Source of the DNA: Shewanella sp. KX20019
GTDB taxonomy: Bacteria > Pseudomonadota > Gammaproteobacteria > Enterobacterales > Shewanellaceae
Assembly (NCBI RefSeq): GCF_016757755.1
Contig: NZ_CP068437.1
Span: 2,728,001-2,792,000, forward strand
Direction of reading: 5' to 3'
DNA: 64,000 nucleotides
A model generated the notes under the pieces. The model did no database searches. It was given only the letters and a program-made list of their open reading frames with translations, and was not told where the DNA came from. Each line of letters opens with the position of its first letter. The first letter of the stretch is position 1. Shown here piece after piece: positions 1 to 8,120 of the stretch. A program made the translations under genes and the position numbers.

Positions 1-159
1 CGCTAAAAAGCTTTGATTCATTAGCTGGTTTGATCGCTTTATATGACTAATCAGCTGCAGGTTTTCATTGTTGGCAGAAATACTAGCTTTACAATGCGAG
101 CACTCTTTGGCCATGCTTGAAATGCGTTCGCCACAGCTAGGACACTTAACTAATGCCAT
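1..159 (-). CDS. Zinc-ribbon protein, N-terminal part, cut by left edge
   Basis: An ATG at 159 opens a reading frame that runs off the left edge after 53 codons. The N-terminus carries CPSC and, twelve residues on, CSHC, the two CxxC knuckles of a zinc-ribbon fold. The part after residue 30 is polar and may be helical. It lies 39 bases downstream of the M14 carboxypeptidase stop on the same strand, so the two may be cotranscribed. A GAGG lies upstream of the start. Function is unknown; zinc binding is inferred from the cysteines. Confidence 0.75.
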   Translation of the reverse strand, partial: MALVKCPSCGERISSMAKECSHCKASISANNENLQLISHIKRSNQLMNQSFLA

Positions 160-198
160 CTTCTTACAACCTCAATACTCTATTAGTGAATGTACAAC

Positions 199-1326
199 TT
201 ACTTTAATTTATCAACAACGGCGTTCATTGCGATTAAAGACGCTTCACCTAAGTATATACAGCGCTCAGGTGACCAACCAGCCATTAAATCGGGCATGTT
301 GTCGTTATCTTTAAATGGCATCTCTAGGGTATTAGAAAGGCAGCCAAACGTATGTGCAACCCAATTTGAACCAACGGTTAAATTCGCCTGACCTGGCGCG
401 TCTTTATCGTAGCCAAATTTAGTTTGAAAATCTGGGCTAACCATCTGCAAAGCATCTACAAATGCCTGCTGACGAACCGCATCTTCTTTGGTGTAAGCAG
501 GGACGCCTTCGCAACCCGCAAGGAATACATAAGGTAGGCCTTCATCACCATGCACATCATAGAAAAGATCAACGCCGGTCTCTTTCATTTTATTGACCAC
601 ATAAAATACTTCAGGACTTTTGTCTAACGACGGAGATTGCCATTCACGGTTAAGGTTTGTGCCGACCGCATTCGTGCGTAGATGTCCACGAACACTGCCG
701 TCTGGATTCATATTCGGTACAATATAGAAGTTGGCTTTGTCTAACAGTGATTTTGCCGTTGGGCAGTCGCTATCAAGCAGATTGTTGATCAATCCTTCTA
801 CCAACCATTCAGCCATGGTTTCACCTGGATGCTGACGTGCAGTGATCCAGATATTTGCTTTCTCTTCATCACCGTCGCCTACTTTAATCAAGGTCATATC
901 ACGCTCATCCAAAGTCAGGCCTAAATGCTCAAGGCTCACTTGTGGATGAACTTGTACCGCAGCTAACAGGTCTTGATGACGTTCGTAGCTGTAGGGTGCA
1001 AAATAAGCGATTTGAATGGCGTCGCAATCAAGATCAACTGAAATAGTTAACTTGCCGTCTTGATATGTTGTTGGCAGTCTAAACCAGTTTTGTCTGTCAT
1101 AAGTCGCTACTGCTTGGTAATCATCCCAACCTTTTACATAAGAAGCTTTATCAGCATTAATGATATTAAGCGTGTACTGAGTGCCTACGACACCGTCAAG
1201 TTTGAAGTTAAACCACTGGAAAAACTCCCCCCCCTCATCCGGACGAATAGCCAGCTGTACATCGTCTTTATTGTCGGCATTGATTACTTTTATGTTTCCG
1301 CCATCAAAATTCGCGCTAATACGCAT
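199..1326 (-). CDS. M14 family zinc carboxypeptidase
   Basis: This 375-residue protein has the marks of an M14 metallocarboxypeptidase. Near residue 166 is HPGE, giving the first zinc His and the zinc Glu. NPDG and a GTNLNREW segment follow, the latter matching the substrate-binding Asn-Arg region. DVHGDE supplies the second zinc His, and LEMPFKD near the C-terminus carries the catalytic Glu. An N-terminal beta-rich domain of about 130 residues precedes the catalytic domain, as in bacterial cytosolic carboxypeptidases related to the eukaryotic CCP/Nna1 group. There is no signal peptide, so it should act in the cytoplasm, removing C-terminal residues from peptides. The substrate cannot be read from the sequence. 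It is divergent from trxB. Confidence 0.9.
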   Translation of the reverse strand: MRISANFDGGNIKVINADNKDDVQLAIRPDEGGEFFQWFNFKLDGVVGTQYTLNIINADKASYVKGWDDYQAVATYDRQNWFRLPTTYQDGKLTISVDLDCDAIQIAYFAPYSYERHQDLLAAVQVHPQVSLEHLGLTLDERDMTLIKVGDGDEEKANIWITARQHPGETMAEWLVEGLINNLLDSDCPTAKSLLDKANFYIVPNMNPDGSVRGHLRTNAVGTNLNREWQSPSLDKSPEVFYVVNKMKETGVDLFYDVHGDEGLPYVFLAGCEGVPAYTKEDAVRQQAFVDALQMVSPDFQTKFGYDKDAPGQANLTVGSNWVAHTFGCLSNTLEMPFKDNDNMPDLMAGWSPERCIYLGEASLIAMNAVVDKLK

Positions 1327-1592
1327 AACACTTCCTTTCTACTGTTTTAGGCTGTGATCCAGCTCGATTTCAATCTTTGCGCTATAGAATAAACCAAAAT
1401 GTGATAAGGAGCAGCCAAAACTGTGTAAAAACCACTAAAAATCGACGCTGTGTAAGCTTTCCGTTGCAGTGTTCTCTTAATACAGAGCTTTACCCACAAC
1501 TGTAAATTCCATACAATCGCTGCAATTGGAAGAGATAGAGGGAATAAACCTCCCTTGATAGACAGTGCATTCGTAAAAGGACGGAGAAACAA

Positions 1593-2546
1593 ATGACCCA
1601 AGCTAGACATTGTAATTTACTTATTCTGGGTTCAGGCCCTGCTGGCTACACTGCCGCAGTATATGCCGCTCGCGCCAATCTAAAGCCAGTGATGATCACC
1701 GGTATGCAGCAAGGTGGACAACTTACGACGACTACTGAAGTTGAAAACTGGCCAGGTGATGCAGATGATCTTACCGGTCCTGCGCTGATGGAGCGTATGC
1801 AAAAGCATGCAGAAAAGTTTGAGACAGAGATCATTTTTGACCACATCAATGAAGTTAACTTAAACGTACGCCCTTTCCAGTTAAAAGGTGATAACGGCGA
1901 GTTCACATGTGATGCGCTTATCATCTCTACGGGCGCTTCAGCGATGTACTTAGGTCTTGAGTCAGAAGAAGCCTTTAAAGGGCGTGGCGTATCAGCTTGT
2001 GCTACTTGTGATGGTTTCTTCTATCGTAACCAAAAAGTGGCTGTGATTGGTGGTGGTAACACCGCTGTTGAGGAAGCGCTTTACCTGAGTAACATCGCGT
2101 CTGAAGTTCACCTTATTCACCGTCGTGACAGTTTCCGCAGTGAAAAAATCTTAACTAAGCGTCTGATGGACAAGGTTGAGAGCGGTAATATCATCTTACA
2201 CCTAGACAATACGCTAGACGAAGTTGTTGGTGATGCTATGGGCGTAACAGGCCTTAAGATGAAAAGCACCAAAGATGGAGCCATTAGAGACTTAGAAGTT
2301 GCAGGTGTATTCGTCGCAATTGGCCACAGCCCAAATACCGGCATGTTTGAAGGCCAGTTAGAGATGAATAACGGTTATATTAAAGTAGAAAGTGGCCTTA
2401 ATGGTAATGCGACTCAAACAAGCATAGAGGGAGTATTTGCTGCGGGTGATGTAATGGATCAACATTACCGTCAAGCAATTACATCCGCAGGTACCGGCTG
2501 TATGGCTGCACTTGACGCTGAGCGTTACTTAGACGCAAAGACGTAA
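1593..2546 (+). CDS. trxB: Thioredoxin-disulfide reductase
   Basis: The product (317 aa) is a low-molecular-weight thioredoxin reductase. It moves electrons from NADPH through FAD to thioredoxin in the cytoplasm. The N-terminal FAD-binding GSGPAG motif is at residues 13-18, the redox centre is CATC followed by DGFFYR, and the NADPH-binding GGGNTA motif follows it. The second FAD motif is AAGDVMD near the C-terminus. Length and motif order are standard for the family. A GGACGGAG ribosome site precedes the ATG, and a strong terminator follows at 2563-2588, so the gene is probably transcribed alone. Confidence 0.97.
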   Translation: MTQARHCNLLILGSGPAGYTAAVYAARANLKPVMITGMQQGGQLTTTTEVENWPGDADDLTGPALMERMQKHAEKFETEIIFDHINEVNLNVRPFQLKGDNGEFTCDALIISTGASAMYLGLESEEAFKGRGVSACATCDGFFYRNQKVAVIGGGNTAVEEALYLSNIASEVHLIHRRDSFRSEKILTKRLMDKVESGNIILHLDNTLDEVVGDAMGVTGLKMKSTKDGAIRDLEVAGVFVAIGHSPNTGMFEGQLEMNNGYIKVESGLNGNATQTSIEGVFAAGDVMDQHYRQAITSAGTGCMAALDAERYLDAKT

Positions 2547-2562
2547 GTTAATTGTTTCTTTA

Positions 2563-2588
2563 AAAAGCAGGCTCGAAGCCTGCTTTTT
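2563..2588 (+). terminator. Rho-independent terminator of trxB
   Basis: Stem AGCAGGCT / AGCCTGCT with a CGA loop followed by six T, 16 bases after the trxB stop. Confidence 0.9.
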
Positions 2589-2727
2589 TGTATCCGCAAT
2601 TAAGCTCTGATACTTGCTGCCTTCTATGAACTAACTCCCTATCGGGCAATGCTCTTTAGCCTCGAATTAAACATCACCTAGTTACGTTTACCAACTGCGA
2701 ATATCAATATCAGACAAATTTCAGATA

Positions 2728-2757
2728 CAAAAAAGGGAACCCTAGGGCTCCCTTTTT
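2728..2757 (-). terminator. Terminator of the thrS-infC-rpmI-rplT operon
   Basis: Minus-strand stem of about eleven pairs (AAAGGGAGCCC / GGGTTCCCTTT, one G-T) with a two-base loop and a T run, just after the rplT stop. Confidence 0.9.
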
Positions 2758-2775
2758 ACAAGAATCAAAAACTAA

Positions 2776-3135
2776 TTACTTAGCTAAAGCTTCTTTTGCT
2801 TTTTCTACTAAAGTTGTAAATACAACTTTATCAAAAACAGCGATGTCAGCTAGGATCTTACGATCGATTTCAATAGAGGCTTTTTTCAAACCATTAATGA
2901 AACGGCTGTAAGACAGACCATTTTGACGAGCTGCCGCATTGATACGTGCAATCCAAAGTTGACGGAATTGACGTTTCTTCTGACGACGGTCACGGTAAGC
3001 ATATTGACCAGCTTTAGTTACAGCCTGAACTGCAACACGGTAAGTACGAGAGCGAGCTCCGTAATAACCTTTGGCTAATTTAAGTACTTTCTTGTGACGA
3101 GCACGAGCGGTTACACCACGCTTAACTCTAGGCAT
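2776..3135 (-). CDS. rplT: Large ribosomal subunit protein bL20
   Basis: This basic 119-residue protein matches bL20 throughout: it starts MPRVKRGVTAR, has the KGYYGARSRTYR segment, and ends in the alanine/lysine-rich C-terminal helix. bL20 binds 23S rRNA early in 50S assembly. It is the last gene of the operon thrS-infC-rpmI-rplT, 18 bases after rpmI, and an intrinsic terminator follows. In E. coli L20 represses rpmI-rplT translation by binding the mRNA; that control is likely here but I did not trace the binding site. Confidence 0.98.
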   Translation of the reverse strand: MPRVKRGVTARARHKKVLKLAKGYYGARSRTYRVAVQAVTKAGQYAYRDRRQKKRQFRQLWIARINAAARQNGLSYSRFINGLKKASIEIDRKILADIAVFDKVVFTTLVEKAKEALAK

Positions 3136-3153
3136 TGTTCTTTGCTCCTTTAA

Positions 3154-3348
3154 TTAAGCGTAAGGTAGTTGACGTGCAATCGCAGGCATGTCAGCTTTAG
3201 ATACTAAACATTTCGCACGTAAGTGACGTTTACGCTTAGTGCTCTTCTTGGTCAAAATATGACGTAAATGGGCTTGCTTACGTTTAAAACCATTGGCGGT
3301 TTTCTTAAAACGCTTCGCTACACCCTTGTCTGTTTTCATTTTAGGCAT
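3154..3348 (-). CDS. rpmI: Large ribosomal subunit protein bL35
   Basis: The 64-residue, very basic product begins MPKMKTDKGVAKRFKKT and has the KKSTKRKRHLR segment of bL35. I chose the internal ATG at 3348 because it gives the standard bL35 start and length; the frame is open for eight more codons upstream, which do not match the family. It lies between infC and rplT in the usual order. Confidence 0.97.
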   Translation of the reverse strand: MPKMKTDKGVAKRFKKTANGFKRKQAHLRHILTKKSTKRKRHLRAKCLVSKADMPAIARQLPYA

Positions 3349-3435
3349 TGCTAAAACTCCGCATTGGGACAATTAATAAAACGCAAGGCGAACAGAGACT
3401 TTCAAAAGACCCCTGTTACTTTTAAGGTTGCCTTA

Positions 3436-3978
3436 CTATTTCTTTTTCGGCGCGAGAACCATAACAGCTTGGCGACCTTCCATTTTAGGGAAAGACTCCA
3501 CGACTGCAATTACTTCCAAATCAGCTTTGATACGGTTCAAAAGATCCATACCTAGGCTTTGGTGAGCCATCTCACGACCACGGAAACGAAGCGTTACTTT
3601 CGCTTTGTCGCCGTCTTCTAGAAAACGAGTCAGGTTGCGTAGTTTTACCTGGTAATCGTTTTCATCTGTACCGGGACGGAATTTGATCTCCTTCACCTGT
3701 ACAATTTTCTGCTTCTTTTTTTGTTCCTTTTGAGCTTTCGCTTTATCAAAAAGGAACTTACCGTAGTCCATTACACGGCAAACCGGCGGCTCGGCATTAG
3801 GACTGATCTCTACTAAATCAACACCGACTTCATCAGCAACTTCTTGTGCTTCTCTAATAGTCAAGATACCTAATGGCTCACCGTCAAGACCGTTAAGACG
3901 GACTTCTGAAACACCAGTGATGAGCTCGTTAATTCTATTCGGGGCCGCCTGGCGCCCTGCTGTTTTTTTGATCTTTAT
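3436..3978 (-). CDS. infC: Translation initiation factor IF-3, rare ATA start
   Basis: IF-3 controls start-codon fidelity and keeps 30S subunits free. The C-terminal domain is clear (EIKFRPGTDENDYQVKLRNL, AVVESFPKMEGRQ, ending VLAPKKK). The first in-frame ATG, at 3864, would remove 38 N-terminal residues including the conserved APNRINELI segment. The frame extends upstream to a stop, TAG at 3984-3982, which is the thrS stop. Only GTC and ATA lie between that stop and the conserved N-terminus. GGAGG stands exactly eight bases before ATA at 3978, giving 180 aa, the E. coli length. E. coli infC uses ATT, which lets IF-3 repress its own translation; ATA here would serve the same role (inference). 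Confidence 0.93.
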   Translation of the reverse strand: MKIKKTAGRQAAPNRINELITGVSEVRLNGLDGEPLGILTIREAQEVADEVGVDLVEISPNAEPPVCRVMDYGKFLFDKAKAQKEQKKKQKIVQVKEIKFRPGTDENDYQVKLRNLTRFLEDGDKAKVTLRFRGREMAHQSLGMDLLNRIKADLEVIAVVESFPKMEGRQAVMVLAPKKK

Positions 3979-3981
3979 GAC

Positions 3982-5910
3982 CTAATCCTCCAACAAATTG
4001 AGACTACGGAGCGAAATTTGATTCTTGAGCTTAGTAGCAAATTCTTCGATTTGCATTTTACCTAAGTCAACTCCCTCTCGGGTACGCACCGCTACTTCCT
4101 TATTCTCTACTTCTTGATCTCCAACGACCAATAAATAAGGGACACGCCTTAAGGTGTGCTCGCGTATTTTAAAGCCTATCTTCTCATTCCTCAAGTCTTT
4201 AGTTGCACGAATTCCATGTTCTTTGAATAATTTGACAACTTTTTCTGCATAATCAGACTGTTTATCAGTAATATTCATTACAACCACTTGTTGAGGCGCT
4301 AACCAAGCAGGGAATTTTCCAGCGTACTCTTCAATAAGAATACCCAAGAAGCGCTCTAACGAACCAAGAATGGCTCGATGGATCATCACTGGCGTTTGAC
4401 GACTATTGTCTTCAGCCACATAAGTCGCACCTAAACGACCTGGTAATGCGTAATCTAATTGCACAGTACCACACTGCCATGCTCTGTCTAAACAGTCGTG
4501 TAATGTGAATTCAATCTTAGGCCCGTAGAAAGCACCTTCACCTGGAAGAATTTCAAATTCGATATCATTGGCTTTAAGAGCTTGCTGCAGTGCTTCTTCA
4601 GCGCGGTCCCACATATCATCATCACCGATACGTTTTTCAGGACGAGTAGAAAGCTTCACAACGATATTTTTAAAACCAAATGTTTCGTAGGTGTCATAAA
4701 CCATTTGAATACATGCACTAACTTCCTGCTGAACTTGATCTTCAGTACAGAATACATGTGCATCATCTTGCGTAAAGCCACGAACACGCATCAAGCCATG
4801 TAGTGAACCTGATGGTTCATTACGGTGACAACAACCAAACTCAGCCATACGCAAAGGAAGATCGCGATAAGACTTAAGACCCTGATTAAAGATTTGAACG
4901 TGTCCAGGGCAGTTCATTGGCTTAATAGCATACTCACGGTTTTCTGAGTTTGTAGTGAACATTGCCTCAGAATACTTATCCCAATGGCCTGAACGTTCCC
5001 ACAATACGCGATCCATCATCAATGGACCTTTTACTTCTTGATAAGTGTACTGGCCTAGCTTTTGGCGGATGAATTTCTCAAGTTCTAGGAATAAACTCCA
5101 GCCATCGTTGTGCCAGAACACCATACCAGGTGCTTCTTCTTGCATATGGTAAAGATCAAGTTGCTTACCAATCTTACGGTGATCACGCTTAGCCGCTTCT
5201 TCTAAACGATTAAGGTGTACTTTTAGTGCCTTCTTATCTGCCCATGCTGTACCGTAAACACGTTGCAGCATTTTGTTGTCAGAGTTTCCACGCCAGTAGG
5301 CACCAGCAACACTCATCAACTTAAAGTTCTGACAGAATTTCATATTCGGTACATGCGGGCCGCGGCACATATCAACATACTCTTCATGATGATAAAGCGC
5401 TGGAGTTGCATCTTTGCTGATGTTCTCATCAAGGATGGCTATCTTATAGCTTTCACCGCGAGCTTCAAAAGTATCACGCGCTTCTTGCCAGCTAACGACT
5501 CGCTTATCAACGGCGTAGTTAGTTTTTGCAAGTTGAGTCATACGCTTTTGCAGCGCATCGATATCTTCCTGGGTTAATTTATGATCTAAGTCGATATCAT
5601 AATAAAAACCATTGTCGATAACAGGACCAATCGCCATTTTAGCTTCTGGCCAAAGTTGCTTAAAAGCATGACCGAGCAAATGTGCACAAGAGTGGCGAAG
5701 GATCTCTACACCCTCTTCATCTTTAGCTGTGATAATAGAAAGTTCCGAATCAGTATCAATGATATCGCAAGCATCTTTCAGCTCACCATTAACACGTCCA
5801 GCGATACAAGCTTTCGCTAGACCAGGACCAATATCGGCGGCAACATCTAAAGTAGAAACAGGTTGGGCAAACTCGCGTTTGCTTCCATCAGGAAGTGTAA
5901 TTACAGGCAT
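3982..5910 (-). CDS. thrS: Threonyl-tRNA synthetase
   Basis: This 642-residue enzyme charges tRNA-Thr and edits mischarged Ser-tRNA. The domains run in the usual order: TGS domain at residues 1-61, editing domain with the HSCAHLLGHA zinc-like motif near residue 73, catalytic class II core, with motif 2 near RNEPSGSLHGLMRVRGF and motif 3 near HRAILGSLERF, and C-terminal anticodon-binding domain. The ATG at 5910 gives the conserved start MPVITLPDGS; an in-frame upstream start would add ten residues unlike the family. An AAGGA precedes it. It heads the operon and overlaps the infC ribosome site. Its leader contains a tRNA-like operator (see 5930-6020). Confidence 0.98.
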   Translation of the reverse strand: MPVITLPDGSKREFAQPVSTLDVAADIGPGLAKACIAGRVNGELKDACDIIDTDSELSIITAKDEEGVEILRHSCAHLLGHAFKQLWPEAKMAIGPVIDNGFYYDIDLDHKLTQEDIDALQKRMTQLAKTNYAVDKRVVSWQEARDTFEARGESYKIAILDENISKDATPALYHHEEYVDMCRGPHVPNMKFCQNFKLMSVAGAYWRGNSDNKMLQRVYGTAWADKKALKVHLNRLEEAAKRDHRKIGKQLDLYHMQEEAPGMVFWHNDGWSLFLELEKFIRQKLGQYTYQEVKGPLMMDRVLWERSGHWDKYSEAMFTTNSENREYAIKPMNCPGHVQIFNQGLKSYRDLPLRMAEFGCCHRNEPSGSLHGLMRVRGFTQDDAHVFCTEDQVQQEVSACIQMVYDTYETFGFKNIVVKLSTRPEKRIGDDDMWDRAEEALQQALKANDIEFEILPGEGAFYGPKIEFTLHDCLDRAWQCGTVQLDYALPGRLGATYVAEDNSRQTPVMIHRAILGSLERFLGILIEEYAGKFPAWLAPQQVVVMNITDKQSDYAEKVVKLFKEHGIRATKDLRNEKIGFKIREHTLRRVPYLLVVGDQEVENKEVAVRTREGVDLGKMQIEEFATKLKNQISLRSLNLLED

Positions 5911-5929
5911 GAATTTTCCTTTTCCAGTG

Positions 5930-6020
5930 GTGACCCCCACGTAGGGCCACTTGGGTTTAATAATTAAGAGTTTAACGCCACCGGGACAAGACCGTACAGG
6001 AGTCTATGTTTTCCGGCGCG
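5930..6020 (-). promoter_or_regulatory. thrS leader with tRNA-Thr-like operator hairpins
   Basis: On the minus strand, just before the thrS ribosome site, GTGGCCC (5950-5944) pairs with GGGTCAC (5936-5930) around a seven-base loop TACGTGG. The three central-left bases of that loop, CGT, match a threonine anticodon. Upstream, 6020-5976 folds into a longer hairpin: CGC and CCGG pair with CCGG and GCG, and AGAC with GTCT inside. In E. coli, thrS is repressed by its own product binding two leader domains that mimic tRNA-Thr, with a CGU anticodon-like loop. The layout here fits that model. Binding is inferred. Confidence 0.7.
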
Positions 6021-6484
6021 TAAGCGCGTAATTCTAAGTGATAGCCACGGGTGGATGCAAGTTTTACCTTGAGATTAGTTTTTCCTATTTAGATGATGAA
6101 AAGCATCTGGGATTAACATTACAAAATAAATGCCTACGGTAACTTTACTTTCACTCTTAGTGCTTAATCCAATTACGTACAATTAGGATGGACATTATAC
6201 TAAAGGTGAAATAACTAGCCACGACACTCAGTCAAGTTGGATATGTTCAAAGCAATAAAGCACAACCATCAATAATCGACAATGCACTCCTAGCCAGATT
6301 GCGTTGAAACAGAACAAGGGCTCAGCTTTTAGCTAGCCAAATCAAGCTGGTCAAAGCTCTACGCAGCCAGATACATTCTAATGGTAGAGGAAGTTGTAGT
6401 GTACCAAGTATTAGATTGTTTGTTTCCTTATGATAAGGCCATAATACCTTATTATATAGCAACACAACATTATGGATAATCGTT
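6021..6484. other. Intergenic between divergent thrS and pteridine reductase
   Basis: About 460 bases without a gene. It must hold the thrS promoter and that of the pteridine reductase. A TATAAT on the minus strand at 6199-6194 is a possible thrS -10 element, but I found no convincing -35 at the right distance. No open frame of note. Confidence 0.5.
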
Positions 6485-7222
6485 ATGGACAGATGGGCTC
6501 TTATTACTGGTGCAGCAAAACGTATCGGCAACTGTATTGCTAAGCAACTTCACCAAGATGGGTTCAACATACTCATTCATTACAGCCAATCTCATAATGC
6601 AGCACTAACACTATATAATGAACTAAATGCGGCTAGACCTAACACTGCAAAAATCGTGCGGGCCGAACTCAACAATCAGCTTGAACTTGAACAATTTATT
6701 AATAACGTAAAATCATTGGCTTTACCCCTAAAGGTATTAGTGAATAACGCCTCCGAATTCTACCCTACTCCTATAGGCCAAACCGATTACTTAGCGGCAC
6801 AACAACTACTTGCAACAAATTTGTTAGCCCCCTACTTCTTAGCTGAACAATTGGCTCCAATATTGAAACAACAAGGTGGCTGCATAATCAACCTAATTGA
6901 TATCCATGCTAAGCGCCCACTAAAAGATCATGGGCTATACTCTATATCAAAGGCAGCACTTGAGATGGCAACACTTTCGCTGGCACAAGAACTTGCTCCT
7001 GATATCCGCGTAAATGGCGTGGCACCAGGCGCAATCCTCTGGCCAGAACAATCAAATGATAACTCTCAAAACCCTGTCTTAAAAGAGATCCCCTTAGCAA
7101 GACTTGGCCAAACAGACGACGTTGCTAAGTTGATATCTCATTTAGTTAGCGCTCCTTATATCTCAGGGCAGATTATTGCGGTAGATGGAGGACGAAGCGC
7201 TGTCGGATTTACGGGAGCTTAA
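6485..7222 (+). CDS. Pteridine reductase-like short-chain dehydrogenase (FolM type)
   Basis: This 245-residue protein is a classical short-chain dehydrogenase. It has the N-terminal TGAAKRIG nucleotide motif, with the Arg at the place typical of pteridine reductases rather than the usual TGxxxGxG. NNAS follows near residue 89, the YSISK catalytic Tyr-Lys near residue 156, and DGGRS ends the core. Enzymes of this type (E. coli FolM, trypanosomatid PTR1) reduce dihydrobiopterin or dihydromonapterin with NADPH. The CPXCG gene starts one base after its stop, so they form a pair. Exact substrate is inferred from family only. Confidence 0.83.
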   Translation: MDRWALITGAAKRIGNCIAKQLHQDGFNILIHYSQSHNAALTLYNELNAARPNTAKIVRAELNNQLELEQFINNVKSLALPLKVLVNNASEFYPTPIGQTDYLAAQQLLATNLLAPYFLAEQLAPILKQQGGCIINLIDIHAKRPLKDHGLYSISKAALEMATLSLAQELAPDIRVNGVAPGAILWPEQSNDNSQNPVLKEIPLARLGQTDDVAKLISHLVSAPYISGQIIAVDGGRSAVGFTGA

Positions 7223-7223
7223 T

Positions 7224-7424
7224 ATGCGATTTATCAATAAAACCATTTCATGTCCGCATTGTGGACATCATCAACATCTCAATATTGATGCGACTGGCGG
7301 TGATCAGGATTATTACGAAGATTGTAGAGTATGCTGCAACCCGATTCATATGCGAATGCATCTCGATGAGTCTAGGCTGACAATAGAACTCTATATTGAT
7401 TCAGATGACGAGCAAATTTACTAA
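7224..7424 (+). CDS. CPXCG family cysteine-rich protein
   Basis: The 66-residue product has an N-terminal CPHCG and a central CRVCC, the four-cysteine signature of the small CPXCG (putative zinc-binding) family, and an acidic C-terminus. I start it at the ATG at 7224, just after the upstream stop and preceded by GGGAGCT; a longer reading from inside the pteridine reductase has no ribosome site. Role unknown. Confidence 0.85.
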   Translation: MRFINKTISCPHCGHHQHLNIDATGGDQDYYEDCRVCCNPIHMRMHLDESRLTIELYIDSDDEQIY

Positions 7425-7430
7425 TTTAAC

Positions 7431-7462
7431 GCGCTGTTTGCTAGCAAAGCCAACCAGCGCCT
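7431..7462. terminator. Possible bidirectional hairpin between convergent genes
   Basis: GCGCTG pairs with CAGCGC around a region that includes the small palindrome TTTGCTAGCAAA. No clear T run, so termination is uncertain. It lies between the CPXCG gene and ribE, which converge. Confidence 0.35.
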
Positions 7463-7473
7463 TCAGGCTTTAT

Positions 7474-8088
7474 TTAGTCAGCAAAGCGCTTTGCTAATAC
7501 ACGCTCGACAGTATCGACAATAGCTTGCGTTTGACTATCAATCTCAATGTTGATTGAATCACCCACGCGATATGAATCCAAATTGGTTAGTTTTAGTGTT
7601 TCGGGGATCAAATGCAGCATAAAACTAGAGCCCGAAACCTCGCCTACAGTTAGGCTACAGCCATTCACACCAACAAAGCCTTTATAGAGAATATAATTCA
7701 TCCACTTTGGTTCGACTGACAGGCAAATATCATGGTGAGATTCAGTTTTACTTACCGATTTAACTATGGCTTCTGTGTGCACATGGCCCGATAAAACATG
7801 TCCCCCGATCTCACTACCGAAGGTTAATGACCGCTCAATGTTAACTTGTGACCCAGGTCTCAGATTTGAGAGGTTAGTTAGCTTGAGAGTCTCTTCCATT
7901 ACATCAAAAAACACCCTATTATCATCTATTCTCGTAACTGTTAAACAAACACCGTTATTTGCGACACTTGCCCCTAGTGAAAGTCCCTCGCGCAAATCCG
8001 GGCCAATAGCGATCTGTAGTGTATTTAAACCCGTTTTTTTATCTATCGCCAACACTTCGCATGTTGCTTGAACTATACCTGTAAACAT
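7474..8088 (-). CDS. ribE: Riboflavin synthase, alpha subunit
   Basis: This 204-residue protein is made of two similar lumazine-binding repeats. Repeat 1 starts MFTGIVQ with NNGVCLTV; repeat 2 has the GHVHTEA segment and NGCSLTV. It catalyses dismutation of two 6,7-dimethyl-8-ribityllumazine molecules to riboflavin, in the cytoplasm. It is divergent from the norM transporter with a 32-base gap, the same pairing seen in E. coli (ydhE/ribC). No FMN riboswitch fits in such a short gap. Confidence 0.95.
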   Translation of the reverse strand: MFTGIVQATCEVLAIDKKTGLNTLQIAIGPDLREGLSLGASVANNGVCLTVTRIDDNRVFFDVMEETLKLTNLSNLRPGSQVNIERSLTFGSEIGGHVLSGHVHTEAIVKSVSKTESHHDICLSVEPKWMNYILYKGFVGVNGCSLTVGEVSGSSFMLHLIPETLKLTNLDSYRVGDSINIEIDSQTQAIVDTVERVLAKRFAD

Positions 8089-8120
8089 TTTATCTCTCGT
8101 AAGTATTAAGGGCTCTATTC

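Noticed and set aside
1347..1610. 87-codon minus-strand frame between the carboxypeptidase and trxB
   Set aside because: It overlaps the trxB ribosome site and start; no conserved features.
6194..6199. Minus-strand TATAAT as the thrS promoter
   Set aside because: No -35 element within 16-19 bases; a TTGACT lies 30 bases away. Kept only as a possibility.
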